Source: Comamonadaceae bacterium M7527 (lineage in GTDB: Bacteria; Pseudomonadota; Gammaproteobacteria; Burkholderiales; Burkholderiaceae_C). Taken from it: a stretch of 64,000 bases of DNA. Below, in pieces: positions 9,206 to 17,916 of this stretch (positions are counted from its first letter, which is position 1; the number at the start of each line of letters is the position of its first letter). The position numbers were made by a program, and so were the translations under genes. The notes beneath the pieces are model-generated. The model saw only the letters and a list, made by a program, of their open reading frames with translations, made no database searches and was not told the DNA's origin. The stretch is taken from contig CP087990.1 in assembly GCA_021044545.1 (NCBI GenBank), positions 434,001 through 498,000 of the forward strand. The letters run 5' to 3'.

Positions 9206-9460
9206 GTGAGCAATAACAAAGGCCAACTTTTGCAAGATCCATTTTTAAACCAGCTGCGTCGTGAGCATGTGCCAGTGTCCATTTACCTGGTCAACGGCAT
9301 CAAGTTGCAAGGCCAGATTGAGTCATTTGACCAGTACGTGGTGTTGCTGCGTAATACCGTGACCCAAATGGTTTACAAACACGCCATCTCCACCATCGTG
9401 CCCGGACGCCCAGTGCAGTTTGTGGGCACGGGTGAAGCAGACCAAGGCAGCGCGGCTTAA
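9206..9460 (+). CDS. hfq: RNA chaperone Hfq
   Basis: An 84-residue Sm-like protein with a GTG start (GTGAGCAATAAC). It contains the conserved NNKGQLLQDPFLNQLRRE start, the Sm1 motif YLVNGIKLQGQIESFDQYV and the Sm2 signature YKHAISTIVP. Hfq forms hexamers that pair small RNAs with mRNAs. The C-terminal tail is short, as in other betaproteobacteria. It is followed after 17 bases by hflX, the standard arrangement, so hfq-hflX-hflK-hflC probably form one unit. Confidence 0.98.
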   Translation: MSNNKGQLLQDPFLNQLRREHVPVSIYLVNGIKLQGQIESFDQYVVLLRNTVTQMVYKHAISTIVPGRPVQFVGTGEADQGSAA

Positions 9461-9477
9461 CTTGCAAACCGCGACTG

Positions 9478-10752
9478 TTGCCTGAAGTGGGTGCCAACGC
9501 TGCACCCAAAGTGGTCTTGGTGGGTGTCGACTTTGGCGAGCCCAACTTCGACGCTGAACTCTTGGAACTTGGTTTGCTGGCAGAGTCTGCTGGCTACGAG
9601 GTGGCCCAGCGCATCACCTGCAAACGCCGCGCACCAGACGCGGCCTTGTTCGTGGGCTCGGGAAAAGCCGAAGAAATCAAGCTGTTGGCCCAGACTTCAG
9701 ACGCTGTGGAAATACTGTTTGATCAAGCACTAAGCCCTGCGCAACAGCGCAATCTGGAGCGTGAGCTGGGTATGGCGGTCAACGACCGCATCTTGCTGGT
9801 ACTTGAGATATTCGCCCAGCGCGCCCGTAGTTTTGAGGGCAAGCTGCAGGTAGAGCTGGCACGCTTGCAATATCTCAGTACGCGCTTGGTCAGGCGCTGG
9901 TCTCACTTGGAGCGTCAACGCGGTGGTGTAGGCCACAGAGGCGGCCCCGGCGAGCGCCAAATTGAGCTGGACAGGCGCATCATCAGCGACAGCATCAAGC
10001 GAACGCGTGAGCGCTTGTCCAAGGTCAAGCGCCAGCGCCAAACGCAGCGCCGCCAGCGTGACCGCGTGGGTGCATTCAAATTGTCATTGGTGGGCTACAC
10101 CAACGCGGGCAAGTCGTCGCTATTCAACGCATTGGTCAAGGCGCAAACCTACGCGGCTGACCAACTCTTTGCCACCCTGGACACCACAACGCGTCAGATG
10201 TACCTGGCGGGCGCCGGGCAAAGCGTGTCCATTTCAGACACGGTGGGCTTTATCAGAGACCTGCCGCACGGCTTGGTGGAGGCGTTTTCTGCCACCTTGC
10301 AGGAGTCTGTGGAAGCCGATGTACTGCTGCATGTGGTGGATGCGGCCAACCCTGCTTTTGTTGAGCAAATCGCTGAAGTGCAGCGCGTGTTGAACGACAT
10401 TGGCGCTGGTGACATACCGCAGGTACTGGTTTTCAACAAGCTTGATTTGGTAGAGGGTGGGCGAGGCCCCAGGCGATTGCGCGATCAAATGGACTTGAAG
10501 GGCGACTTGTTTGAACGTCTGTTTGTCAGCGCTCATACCGGTGAGGGCCTGGACGGCTTGCGCGAGCTGTTGGTTGAGCGTTTTGAGGCGCATCAAGCCC
10601 GGCAGCTGCAAGGCGTTGGCGTTGCAACAAACCCCAAAGATCCATCAGACCGAGACCAGGCCTTTGATCAGGACTTGGATCTGGATTTCGACGCCGAGCA
10701 AGAACCTTACGAACAAGACCCTGACGACCCCCGCCAGCTGCCAAGGCGCTAG
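9478..10752 (+). CDS. hflX: GTPase HflX
   Basis: A 424-residue ribosome-binding GTPase that splits stalled 70S ribosomes under stress. The TTG start is taken from position directly after hfq. The N-terminal HflX domain (VGVDFGEPNFDAEL, VGSGKAEEIK) leads to the basic coiled region GGPGERQIELDRR and the G domain: P-loop GYTNAGKSSLFN, DTVGFIRDLP, and NKLD. The last roughly 50 residues are an acidic, Asp-rich tail (DQDLDLDFDAEQEPYEQDP) beyond the usual end of the family. Confidence 0.96.
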   Translation: MPEVGANAAPKVVLVGVDFGEPNFDAELLELGLLAESAGYEVAQRITCKRRAPDAALFVGSGKAEEIKLLAQTSDAVEILFDQALSPAQQRNLERELGMAVNDRILLVLEIFAQRARSFEGKLQVELARLQYLSTRLVRRWSHLERQRGGVGHRGGPGERQIELDRRIISDSIKRTRERLSKVKRQRQTQRRQRDRVGAFKLSLVGYTNAGKSSLFNALVKAQTYAADQLFATLDTTTRQMYLAGAGQSVSISDTVGFIRDLPHGLVEAFSATLQESVEADVLLHVVDAANPAFVEQIAEVQRVLNDIGAGDIPQVLVFNKLDLVEGGRGPRRLRDQMDLKGDLFERLFVSAHTGEGLDGLRELLVERFEAHQARQLQGVGVATNPKDPSDRDQAFDQDLDLDFDAEQEPYEQDPDDPRQLPRR

Positions 10753-10851
10753 CCGCTTGGAGCCTGCATAGCAGGCGATGCCAGTGCTGTTTGTGCGGGT
10801 TTTGTTGTACAACATGGTGGTCATGGTCACTCATGCCACAATCTAACTCTT

Positions 10852-12303
10852 ATGCACTTTTACCCAAAACACTACACGATGAACGCTCAAACGCTGCGTC
10901 CCGCTGCCACTGGCTTGCGCGGTTTGCTCTCACGCTTGTTCAACCTCAATGACGCCAACTGGGGGCGAGGTGAGGGCAATGGTGACAAGCCCACGTCTGA
11001 TCAAGCTGAAGACCAAGCCACACGCCCCAATCAGCCCGCCAATGACAATGTGCAGCCCATACGTGGCGGCAACAATGGTCAGCGTCCCAATCAGCAAGAT
11101 GGTCCGCCAGACCTGGACGAGCTGTGGCGCGATTTCAATCAGCGCTTGGGTGGCTTGTTTGGCGGTAAAGGCGGGCGTTCTGGCAACCGAGGTGGTCACA
11201 ACGGCGGCAATGGTGGTGGCAATGGCGGCGACACACCGCCACCGTTCATGCCAGATGGCAAGTCTGCTGGTGTTGGCGCTGGTTTGGTGGGCGGTGTTGC
11301 GCTGCTCATTTGGCTGGGCACGGGTTTTTTCATTGTGCAAGAAGGTCAGCAGGCGGTCATCACGCAGTTTGGTCGCTACCACGCCACTGTTGGTGCTGGT
11401 TTCAACTGGCGCCTGCCAGCGCCCATACAAGCCCACGAAGTGGTGTTTGTGACGCAAATTCGCTCTGTTGATGTGGGCTCTGACCGAATCGTGCCGGCCA
11501 CCGGTCTGCGCGAGTCGGCCATGCTGACCGCCGATGAAAACATTGTGGAAATCAAGTTTGCTGTGCAATACCGTTTGAGTGATTCACGCGCTTACTTGTT
11601 TGAAAGCCGCGATCCAGACTCGGCCGTGGTGAAAGCTGCTGAAACAGCTGTGCGCGAGGTCGTGGGCAAGATGAAGATGGACTCGGCCCTGGCCGAAGAG
11701 CGTGACCAGATTGCGCCGCGTGTGCGCGACTTGATGCAAGTCATCCTGGACCGTTACAAAGTTGGTATCGAAGTTGTGGGCATCAACTTGCAACAAGGCG
11801 GTGTGCGTCCTCCAGAGCAGGTACAGGCCTCGTTTGACGATGTGCTGAAAGCTGCGCAAGAGCGCGAGCGTGCCAAAAACGAAGCACAAGCCTACGCCAA
11901 CGATGTGGTGCCGCGTGCCCGAGGCGCTGCGTCCCGTTTGCGCGCTGAAGCCGAAGCCTACCGCGACCGGATCGTGGCACAGGCAGAAGGTGATGCCAGT
12001 CGCTTCGAGTCCATATTGACCGAGTACAAAAAGGCGCCGCAAGTCACGCGTGACCGTTTGTATGTGGACACCATGCAGTCTGTTTACAGCAATGTGAGCA
12101 AGGTACTGGTGGAGTCTCGCCAGGGTTCCAACCTGTTGTACTTGCCATTAGACAAGTTGATGCAAAGCGGCGCGGTGAATGGCAATGCAGCGCCAACGCC
12201 TAGCACCTCATCATCAAGTACCTCTAACTTGCCACCGTCGTTGAACTTGGATGGCTCGCGCGCCAGAAGCCCGGATGCGGCTCGCTCGCGTGACCTGCGC
12301 TAA
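10852..12303 (+). CDS. hflK: FtsH modulator HflK (SPFH/Band 7)
   Basis: A 483-residue membrane protein that forms the periplasm-facing HflKC cage around the FtsH protease. After an N-terminal FNLNDANWGRGEG segment there is a long Gly/Asn-rich cytoplasmic linker (about residues 100-135), a membrane helix (GLVGGVALLIWLGTGFFIV) and the SPFH domain beginning EGQQAVITQFGRY. A coiled coil with AEAEAYRDRIVAQAEG follows. An in-frame ATG at 10879 is an alternative start; neither has a clear ribosome-binding site. hflC follows after 57 bases. Confidence 0.96.
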   Translation: MHFYPKHYTMNAQTLRPAATGLRGLLSRLFNLNDANWGRGEGNGDKPTSDQAEDQATRPNQPANDNVQPIRGGNNGQRPNQQDGPPDLDELWRDFNQRLGGLFGGKGGRSGNRGGHNGGNGGGNGGDTPPPFMPDGKSAGVGAGLVGGVALLIWLGTGFFIVQEGQQAVITQFGRYHATVGAGFNWRLPAPIQAHEVVFVTQIRSVDVGSDRIVPATGLRESAMLTADENIVEIKFAVQYRLSDSRAYLFESRDPDSAVVKAAETAVREVVGKMKMDSALAEERDQIAPRVRDLMQVILDRYKVGIEVVGINLQQGGVRPPEQVQASFDDVLKAAQERERAKNEAQAYANDVVPRARGAASRLRAEAEAYRDRIVAQAEGDASRFESILTEYKKAPQVTRDRLYVDTMQSVYSNVSKVLVESRQGSNLLYLPLDKLMQSGAVNGNAAPTPSTSSSSTSNLPPSLNLDGSRARSPDAARSRDLR

Positions 12304-12360
12304 GCCGTTTGGCCCGCACAGCTGTTTCAACGAATTAAAGATAGAGATTAAAGGTCTGTT

Positions 12361-13254
12361 ATGAACCGAATTGGATTTTGGATAGCGTCGGCACTGTTGG
12401 CTTTGGCCATTGCCAGCTCCACAATGTTTGTGGTCGATCAACGTCAGTTTGGCGTGGTTTACCAGTTGGGCGAAATCAAGTCTGTGGTCACTGAGCCAGG
12501 CTTGAACTTTAAAATGCCGCCCCCGTTTCAAAACGTGAGCTACATAGACAAGCGCTTGCTCACGCTTGACAGCACCGATACAGAGCCCATGCTCACCGCT
12601 GAAAAGCAGCGTGTGGTGATTGACTGGTTTGTGCGCTGGCGCGTGTCTGAGGCTTCTCAGTACATTCGTAATGTAGGCTTGAACGAGCGCGCTGGTGCGC
12701 TGCAGCTCAACCGTGTGGTGCGCAATGCCTTTCAGGAAGAGGTGAACCGCCGCACCGTGTTCCAGTTGCTGTCCAGCGACCGCGAAGCACTGATGGCGGA
12801 CGTGAAGCAGCAAGTGCTTGAGGCCGTCAACGGCGCAGACAAGCCCTGGGGTATGGACGTGGTAGACGTGCGTATCACGCGTGTGGACTACGCCGAGACC
12901 ATTACCAAGTCTGTTTATGACCGTATGGAAGCCGAGCGTAAGCGCGTTGCCAACGAGCTGCGCTCCACCGGCGCTGCCGAGGGCGAAGAGATTCGCGCCG
13001 ACGCAGACCGCCAGCGTGAGGTGATTCTGGCTGAGGCCTACCGTGATGCCCAAACCATCAAAGGTAATGGTGACGCAACAGCGTCCAACACCTACGCGCG
13101 GGCCTTTAACCAGGACCCAGCCTTCGCCAAGTTTTACCGCAGCCTGGAGGCTTACAAAAGCAGCTTCGCCAGCAAAAACGACATCGTGGTGCTAGACGGT
13201 GAGTCCGACTTCCTCAAGGGGATGAAGACCAACCAGGTCACGCCATCGCGCTAA
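12361..13254 (+). CDS. hflC: FtsH modulator HflC (SPFH/Band 7)
   Basis: A 297-residue partner of HflK. A single N-terminal membrane helix (GFWIASALLALAIASSTMFV) leads into the SPFH domain (VVDQRQFGVVYQLGEIKSVV), then the coiled-coil region MEAERKRVANELRSTGAAEG. The order hflX-hflK-hflC is canonical. A rho-independent terminator starts 22 bases after the stop. The small DUF2065 gene often found between hflC and hisZ is not visible. Confidence 0.97.
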   Translation: MNRIGFWIASALLALAIASSTMFVVDQRQFGVVYQLGEIKSVVTEPGLNFKMPPPFQNVSYIDKRLLTLDSTDTEPMLTAEKQRVVIDWFVRWRVSEASQYIRNVGLNERAGALQLNRVVRNAFQEEVNRRTVFQLLSSDREALMADVKQQVLEAVNGADKPWGMDVVDVRITRVDYAETITKSVYDRMEAERKRVANELRSTGAAEGEEIRADADRQREVILAEAYRDAQTIKGNGDATASNTYARAFNQDPAFAKFYRSLEAYKSSFASKNDIVVLDGESDFLKGMKTNQVTPSR

Positions 13255-13275
13255 GTCCCACGCTTGGCCCACTCC

Positions 13276-13300
13276 AAAGCCCTCTTTGCGAGGGCTTTTT
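13276..13300 (+). terminator. Rho-independent terminator after hflC
   Basis: The nine-base arms AAAGCCCTC and GAGGGCTTT enclose a five-base loop (TTTGC), and the T run continues for two more bases. It lies 22 bases past the hflC stop and closes the hfq-hflX-hflKC unit. Confidence 0.85.
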
Positions 13301-13351
13301 GGTGTGTGCACGCCAGACATGCGTGCAAGTTTTGAGAAACCATTGGCCCGG

Positions 13352-13357
13352 TACAAT
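13352..13357 (+). promoter_or_regulatory. Putative -10 box (TACAAT) upstream of hisZ
   Basis: TACAAT follows the hflC terminator and precedes the hisZ start by about 30 bases, so a promoter is expected here. A TTG begins 20 bases upstream (13332), the same spacing seen before yfgM. No conventional -35 at 16-18 bases is evident. Confidence 0.4.
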
Positions 13358-13389
13358 GCTGGGTTGTCTTCACCATATAGAAACTAGTT

Positions 13390-14559
13390 ATGTCTGCTTG
13401 GGTCCTGCCGGATCAATTGGCCGATGTGTTGCCCTTTGAGGCCAGGCACATTGAAGAGCTGCGCCGCGTGTTGCTGGACTCGGCCCGTGTGTACGGCTTT
13501 GAGCTGGTGATGCCCCCTATGCTTGAGCACCTGGAGTCCTTGCTGTCAGGCACTGGCGAGGCCTTGGGCTTGCAAACATTCAAACTGGTAGATCTGGGTT
13601 CAGGTCGTAGCCTGGGGCTGCGCGCCGATACCACGCCGCAGGTGGCCCGCATAGACGCCCACTTGCTCAACCGAACAGGCCCCACACGCTTGTGCTATTG
13701 CGGCCCTGTGGTGCACACACGTGCGGCCCACGCTTATGCCTCACGCGAGCCCTTGCAGTTTGGTGCTGAGTTGTATGGCCACCAAGGCCTTGAGGCCGAT
13801 GTTGAAGTGGTGGAGCTGGTGCACACCTGCTTGGCCAAGGCCGGTGTCGCGTCTTATGCGTTGTACCTGGCCGACGTACGCGTGGTGGACGCATTGCTGG
13901 GCGACACAGGTTTGAGCGCTGAACAAGCCACACGCTTACACAATGCCCTGGCGTGCAAAGACAGAGCCCAGATTGAAGCGTTGACCAGCGGGTTGCCACC
14001 CCAAGTGCGTGACGGCGTGCGCGCCTTGCCTGCACTGTTTGGTGATGCCGCCGTGCTGGATAAAGCCCGCAGCATATTGCCAGCGTCTGGCTTGCTGCAC
14101 ACCGCGTTGGATGAGCTGGGTGCCATGGCTGCGGCTGCCAAAGCCATGGGCATGGATGTAGGCATTGACCTGGCCGACCTGCGTGGTTATGCCTACTACA
14201 CAGGCATTCGTTTTTCTGTTTATGCCACAGCAGCCGACGGCGTTCGTCAGCTGGAGTTGGTCAGGGGCGGGCGCTACGACGAGGTAGGCGCTATTTTTGG
14301 CCGTCGTCGTCCTGCAGTGGGTTTCAGTATTGACGTTAAAGAGCTGGCCGCCACCGTGGCCGTGCCACCTTTGCGCCGTGTGATACGCGCGCCGTGGGGC
14401 CAGGACGCTGGTTTGGCCCAAGCGGTCGCGCAATTGCGCGCACAAGGCCATACAGTGGTGTCAGTGCTGCCTGGCCATGATCATGAGGTCAACGAATTTG
14501 ACTGTGACCGCGAGTTGGTCATGGTTGCAAACAAGTGGGAAGTCAGACCCTTGGCGTAA
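13390..14559 (+). CDS. hisZ: ATP phosphoribosyltransferase regulatory subunit HisZ
   Basis: A 389-residue HisRS paralogue that activates the short form of HisG in the first step of histidine synthesis. It retains the class II synthetase fold (MPPMLEHLESLLSGTGE, GLRADTTPQVARID, RGYAYYTGIRF, VRGGRYDEVG) but lacks the anticodon-binding domain, unlike hisS at 4.4 kb. It sits directly upstream of purA, the usual Burkholderiales arrangement. No hisG is in the window. Confidence 0.95.
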   Translation: MSAWVLPDQLADVLPFEARHIEELRRVLLDSARVYGFELVMPPMLEHLESLLSGTGEALGLQTFKLVDLGSGRSLGLRADTTPQVARIDAHLLNRTGPTRLCYCGPVVHTRAAHAYASREPLQFGAELYGHQGLEADVEVVELVHTCLAKAGVASYALYLADVRVVDALLGDTGLSAEQATRLHNALACKDRAQIEALTSGLPPQVRDGVRALPALFGDAAVLDKARSILPASGLLHTALDELGAMAAAAKAMGMDVGIDLADLRGYAYYTGIRFSVYATAADGVRQLELVRGGRYDEVGAIFGRRRPAVGFSIDVKELAATVAVPPLRRVIRAPWGQDAGLAQAVAQLRAQGHTVVSVLPGHDHEVNEFDCDRELVMVANKWEVRPLA

Positions 14560-14612
14560 AGCGTGGTCGGACCTCATTGAACTATTGGTAATTTACGGAA
14601 AGCAAAATCTTT

Positions 14613-15986
14613 ATGGCAGCGACAGGTCGTAACGTTGTGGTGGTCGGCACCCAGTGGGGTGACGAGGGCAAGGGCAAGCTGGTGGACTGGCTGACCGAAA
14701 CCGCAACCGGTGTGGTGCGCTTTCAGGGTGGTCACAACGCTGGCCACACACTGGTGATTAACGGTGTAAAAACCGCCTTGCATTTGATTCCCAGCGGCAT
14801 CATGCGCGCAGGTGTAACGTGCTACATAGGCAACGGTGTCGTGCTGTCTGCTGGCAAGTTGCTAGAGGAAATTCGTGGCCTTGAGAAGGTGGGTATTGAT
14901 GTGCGCAGCCGCTTGCGTATCAGTGAGGCCTGCCCACTGATTCTGCCTTTCCACGCCGCCATAGACGTTGCGCGTGAAGCTGCCAAGGAAAAGGCTGGTA
15001 CGGCCAAGATTGGCACCACAGGCCGCGGCATTGGACCAGCTTACGAAGACAAAATTGCGCGCCGTGCCTTGCGTGTGCAAGACCTCAAGCATCCCGAGCG
15101 TTTTGCCACCAAACTCCAGGAGTTGCTGGCCGTGCACAACCACATGCTCACCACCTACCTGGGCAGCGCACAGCTTGATTGGGCCGATGCCTTAAAGCCT
15201 TACTTGCAAAACGGCGAAATTCAATTTGACGCCGTGTACAACGAAGCCATGGCCCACGCCAAGGAAATATTGCCCATGGTGGGCGACGTGTCGCGTGACT
15301 TAAACGCCGCGCACTTGAATGGCGAGCACTTGTTGTTTGAAGGTGCGCAGGGCACGCTGTTAGACATTGATCACGGCACCTACCCCTTTGTGACCTCTAG
15401 CAATTGCGTGGCTGGCAACGCTGCAGCCGGCGCGGGCGTAGGCCCAGGCATGTTGCATTACGTGCTGGGCATTACCAAGGCTTACTGCACACGTGTGGGC
15501 GGTGGCCCATTCCCCACCGAACTCGACTGGGAAACCAAAGGCACACCGGGCTACCACATGGCTGATGTGGGCGCAGAGCGCGGTACCACTACAGGGCGCA
15601 GCCGCCGTTGTGGCTGGTTTGACGCGGCCTTGCTCAAGCGTTCAGCGCAGGTCAACGGCTTGTCTGGCTTGTGCATTACCAAGCTGGACGTGCTTGACGG
15701 CCTGACCGAGCTGCAATTGTGCGTGGGCTACACCTTAGACGGTGAGGTCCTGGACTTGCTGCCCATGGGCGCAGACGACATTGAGCGCTGCGTGCCCATT
15801 TACGAGACCATGCCCGGCTGGACAGACTCCAGCGTTGGTGTGACCGACTTTGACAAGCTGCCCGCCAATGCGCAGGCCTACCTCAAGCGCATTGAGGTGG
15901 TGACTGGTGTGCCCGTGCACATGGTTTCTACAAGTCCGGACCGTGATCACACCATTGTGTTGCACCACCCCTACGCCGTGGCATGA
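14613..15986 (+). CDS. purA: Adenylosuccinate synthetase PurA
   Basis: A 457-residue GTP-dependent enzyme that joins IMP and aspartate in AMP synthesis. The N-terminal P-loop GTQWGDEGKGKLVDWL, the HNAGHTL motif, GTTGRGIGPAYEDK and the C-terminal TTTGRSRRCGWFDA and NKD-like TKLDVLDGL segments are all present. Slightly longer than the E. coli protein (about 430), mostly in internal loops. The neighbouring phosphoribosyltransferase 56 bases downstream suggests a small purine operon. Confidence 0.98.
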   Translation: MAATGRNVVVVGTQWGDEGKGKLVDWLTETATGVVRFQGGHNAGHTLVINGVKTALHLIPSGIMRAGVTCYIGNGVVLSAGKLLEEIRGLEKVGIDVRSRLRISEACPLILPFHAAIDVAREAAKEKAGTAKIGTTGRGIGPAYEDKIARRALRVQDLKHPERFATKLQELLAVHNHMLTTYLGSAQLDWADALKPYLQNGEIQFDAVYNEAMAHAKEILPMVGDVSRDLNAAHLNGEHLLFEGAQGTLLDIDHGTYPFVTSSNCVAGNAAAGAGVGPGMLHYVLGITKAYCTRVGGGPFPTELDWETKGTPGYHMADVGAERGTTTGRSRRCGWFDAALLKRSAQVNGLSGLCITKLDVLDGLTELQLCVGYTLDGEVLDLLPMGADDIERCVPIYETMPGWTDSSVGVTDFDKLPANAQAYLKRIEVVTGVPVHMVSTSPDRDHTIVLHHPYAVA

Positions 15987-16042
15987 GCCAGACCACACGC
16001 TTTATTTCCAATTCCCCCACACCAGCCTAAAAGGATTGATTT

Positions 16043-16567
16043 ATGTTGACCGAAGACGGTAAGCACCTGTATGTGTCGTACGACGAGTACCACAACCTGA
16101 TTGAAAAACTCGCCATTCGCATTCACCAGTCAGGCTGGGAATTTGACAACATTTTGTGTCTGGCCCGCGGCGGTATGCGCCCGGGCGACATCTTGTCGCG
16201 TATTTTTGACAAGCCTCTGGCCATCATGTCCACCAGCTCATACCGCGCTGGTGCGGGCACAGTGCAAGGTCACCTGGATGTGGCGCGCTACATCACCACG
16301 CCAAAAGGTGAAATCGCAGGTCGCGTGCTGTTGGTCGATGACTTGGCCGACACGGGTCACACCTTGAAAGCTGTGATAGACACCTTGCGCGACAACTACA
16401 AACCCATTACCGAGCTGCGTAGTGCCGTGATTTGGACCAAGGGCGTTTCAGCCTTCCAACCAGACTACTCCATGGAGTTTTTACCCACCAACCCCTGGAT
16501 TCATCAGCCATTTGAGCCCTACGACAACTTGCGCGTAGCCGACTTGATGGAAAAATGGAAAGTCTGA
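16043..16567 (+). CDS. Purine-type phosphoribosyltransferase
   Basis: A 174-residue type I phosphoribosyltransferase. The PRPP-binding loop reads VLLVDDLADTGHTL, with two acidic residues followed by the DTGHT loop, and LARGGMRPGDILSR provides the pyrophosphate-binding loop. The C-terminal region WIHQPFEPYD resembles xanthine/hypoxanthine-guanine enzymes. Its place after purA suggests base salvage, but the exact base is not certain. AAAAGGA precedes the start. A strong terminator follows. Confidence 0.85.
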   Translation: MLTEDGKHLYVSYDEYHNLIEKLAIRIHQSGWEFDNILCLARGGMRPGDILSRIFDKPLAIMSTSSYRAGAGTVQGHLDVARYITTPKGEIAGRVLLVDDLADTGHTLKAVIDTLRDNYKPITELRSAVIWTKGVSAFQPDYSMEFLPTNPWIHQPFEPYDNLRVADLMEKWKV

Positions 16568-16621
16568 CCTGGCTTCTTGCAAGCTATTTGACACAATAGG
16601 CATTCCTGCAATGCCGCAAGC

Positions 16622-16664
16622 AAACGGCAGACACTCCAGCAGTGTGCTGCCGTTTTGTTTTTTA
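16622..16664 (+). terminator. Rho-independent terminator after the phosphoribosyltransferase
   Basis: The outer stem pairs AAACGGCAG with CTGCCGTTT, and the inner stem pairs ACACT with AGTGT around CCAGC. The run TTTTGTTTTTT follows. It ends only about ten bases before the next start, so that gene's ribosome-binding site (AGGAG) immediately abuts the T tract. Confidence 0.85.
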
Positions 16665-16674
16665 GGAGAGCCCT

Positions 16675-17907
16675 ATGGCCAAAGCACCTGCACACCTCAC
16701 CGCCAAAGCCGCGCTCAGTACCCAGCTCATACACCACCCCTACACGGCTCCAGCCGACTTTGACAGCGCCGCTGTAGGTGTGCACAAGGCCTCCACGGTT
16801 ATTTTTCCAAGCGTGGCAGCCATGCGCAGCCGCACGTGGACAGACAAGTCTGCCTACACCTATGGCCTGCATGGCACGCCTACGACTTTTACGCTTGAAG
16901 AGCGCCTGGCTACAGCCGAAGGCGGCAAGCACTGCATACTGGTGCCAAGCGGTTTGGCCGCAATTGCCTTGGTGGACTTGGCATTGCTGCAAGCGGGTGA
17001 CCACGTACTGATACCCGACAACGCTTATGGCCCCGGCAAAGACTTTGCCAGTGTTGAGCTGGCCAAGTGGGATGTGCAATGCGAGTACTTTGATCAGCAA
17101 CAGCCGGCTGACCTGGCCGCTCGCATCACACCCAAAACGCGCCTGGTGTGGCTGGAGGCACCGGGCTCAGTGACCTTGGAGTTTCCGGACATCCCGGCGC
17201 TGGTGGCGGTGGTGGCCGCAGCCAATGAAGCCCGCGCCGCTGAGGGGGCCAACCGTTGCATGCTCACCGCGCTGGACAACACATGGGGTGCGGGTGTTGC
17301 GTTCAAACCCTTTGACCTGGGTGTAGACATTTCCATGCAAGCCCTTACCAAATACCCCAGTGGCGGCGCGGATGTGCTGATGGGTTCTGTAGTGACTAAA
17401 GACGCAGACCTGCACCATGCCATGCTCATGACCCACATGCGCCTGGGGCTAGCCGTCGCCGCGAATGATGTTGAGCTGGTGTTGCGTGGCCTACCGTCCA
17501 TGACATTGCGTTACCAGCGCCAAGACGCCACCACGCAAGCTCTGGCGCAGTGGGCCTGCACGCGGGATGAGTTTGAGGCCGTGTTGCACCCAGCCTTGCC
17601 AAGCTCACCCGGGCACGACGTCTGGCAGCGTGATTGCACCAGCGCGGCGTGTTTGTTGACGGTGGTCTTTCAACCCAGCTTTACGCCCGCACAAATTGAC
17701 GTGTTTTGTGATGCCTTGCAGCTGTTCCAGCTGGGCTACAGCTGGGCAGGGCCCATGAGCTTGGTGGTGCCGTACAACATGGCCAGCATGCGTGAGCGCG
17801 CCTGGCCGCATGCTGGTGGCGTGGTGCGTTTTGCCATTGGGCTGGAAGATGCCGCTGACTTGCAAGCCGACATTGAGCGTGCCCTGGCACAGATGTTGTT
17901 GGCCTAG
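16675..17907 (+). CDS. metC: Cystathionine beta-lyase-like PLP enzyme
   Basis: A 410-residue Cys/Met-metabolism PLP-dependent enzyme. It contains YGLHGTPTTFTLEERLA, the PLP phosphate region VPSGLAAIAL, the aspartate in LDNTWGAG and the Schiff-base lysine in MQALTKYPSGGADVLMGS. Cystathionine beta-lyase converts cystathionine to homocysteine. Related gamma-synthases share the fold, so the substrate is inferred. AGGAG lies just before the ATG and directly after the terminator T run, so the transcript must begin inside or upstream of the hairpin, or arise from read-through. Confidence 0.85.
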   Translation: MAKAPAHLTAKAALSTQLIHHPYTAPADFDSAAVGVHKASTVIFPSVAAMRSRTWTDKSAYTYGLHGTPTTFTLEERLATAEGGKHCILVPSGLAAIALVDLALLQAGDHVLIPDNAYGPGKDFASVELAKWDVQCEYFDQQQPADLAARITPKTRLVWLEAPGSVTLEFPDIPALVAVVAAANEARAAEGANRCMLTALDNTWGAGVAFKPFDLGVDISMQALTKYPSGGADVLMGSVVTKDADLHHAMLMTHMRLGLAVAANDVELVLRGLPSMTLRYQRQDATTQALAQWACTRDEFEAVLHPALPSSPGHDVWQRDCTSAACLLTVVFQPSFTPAQIDVFCDALQLFQLGYSWAGPMSLVVPYNMASMRERAWPHAGGVVRFAIGLEDAADLQADIERALAQMLLA

Positions 17908-17916
17908 GGCTTGGTG

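Noticed and set aside
10762..10776. GCCTGC-ATA-GCAGGC hairpin after hflX as a terminator
   Set aside because: The stem is short, the loop is three bases and no U run follows, so evidence is too weak.
16588..16593. TTGACA before the terminator as a promoter for the metC-like gene
   Set aside because: No -10 box at a workable distance; the match is probably chance.
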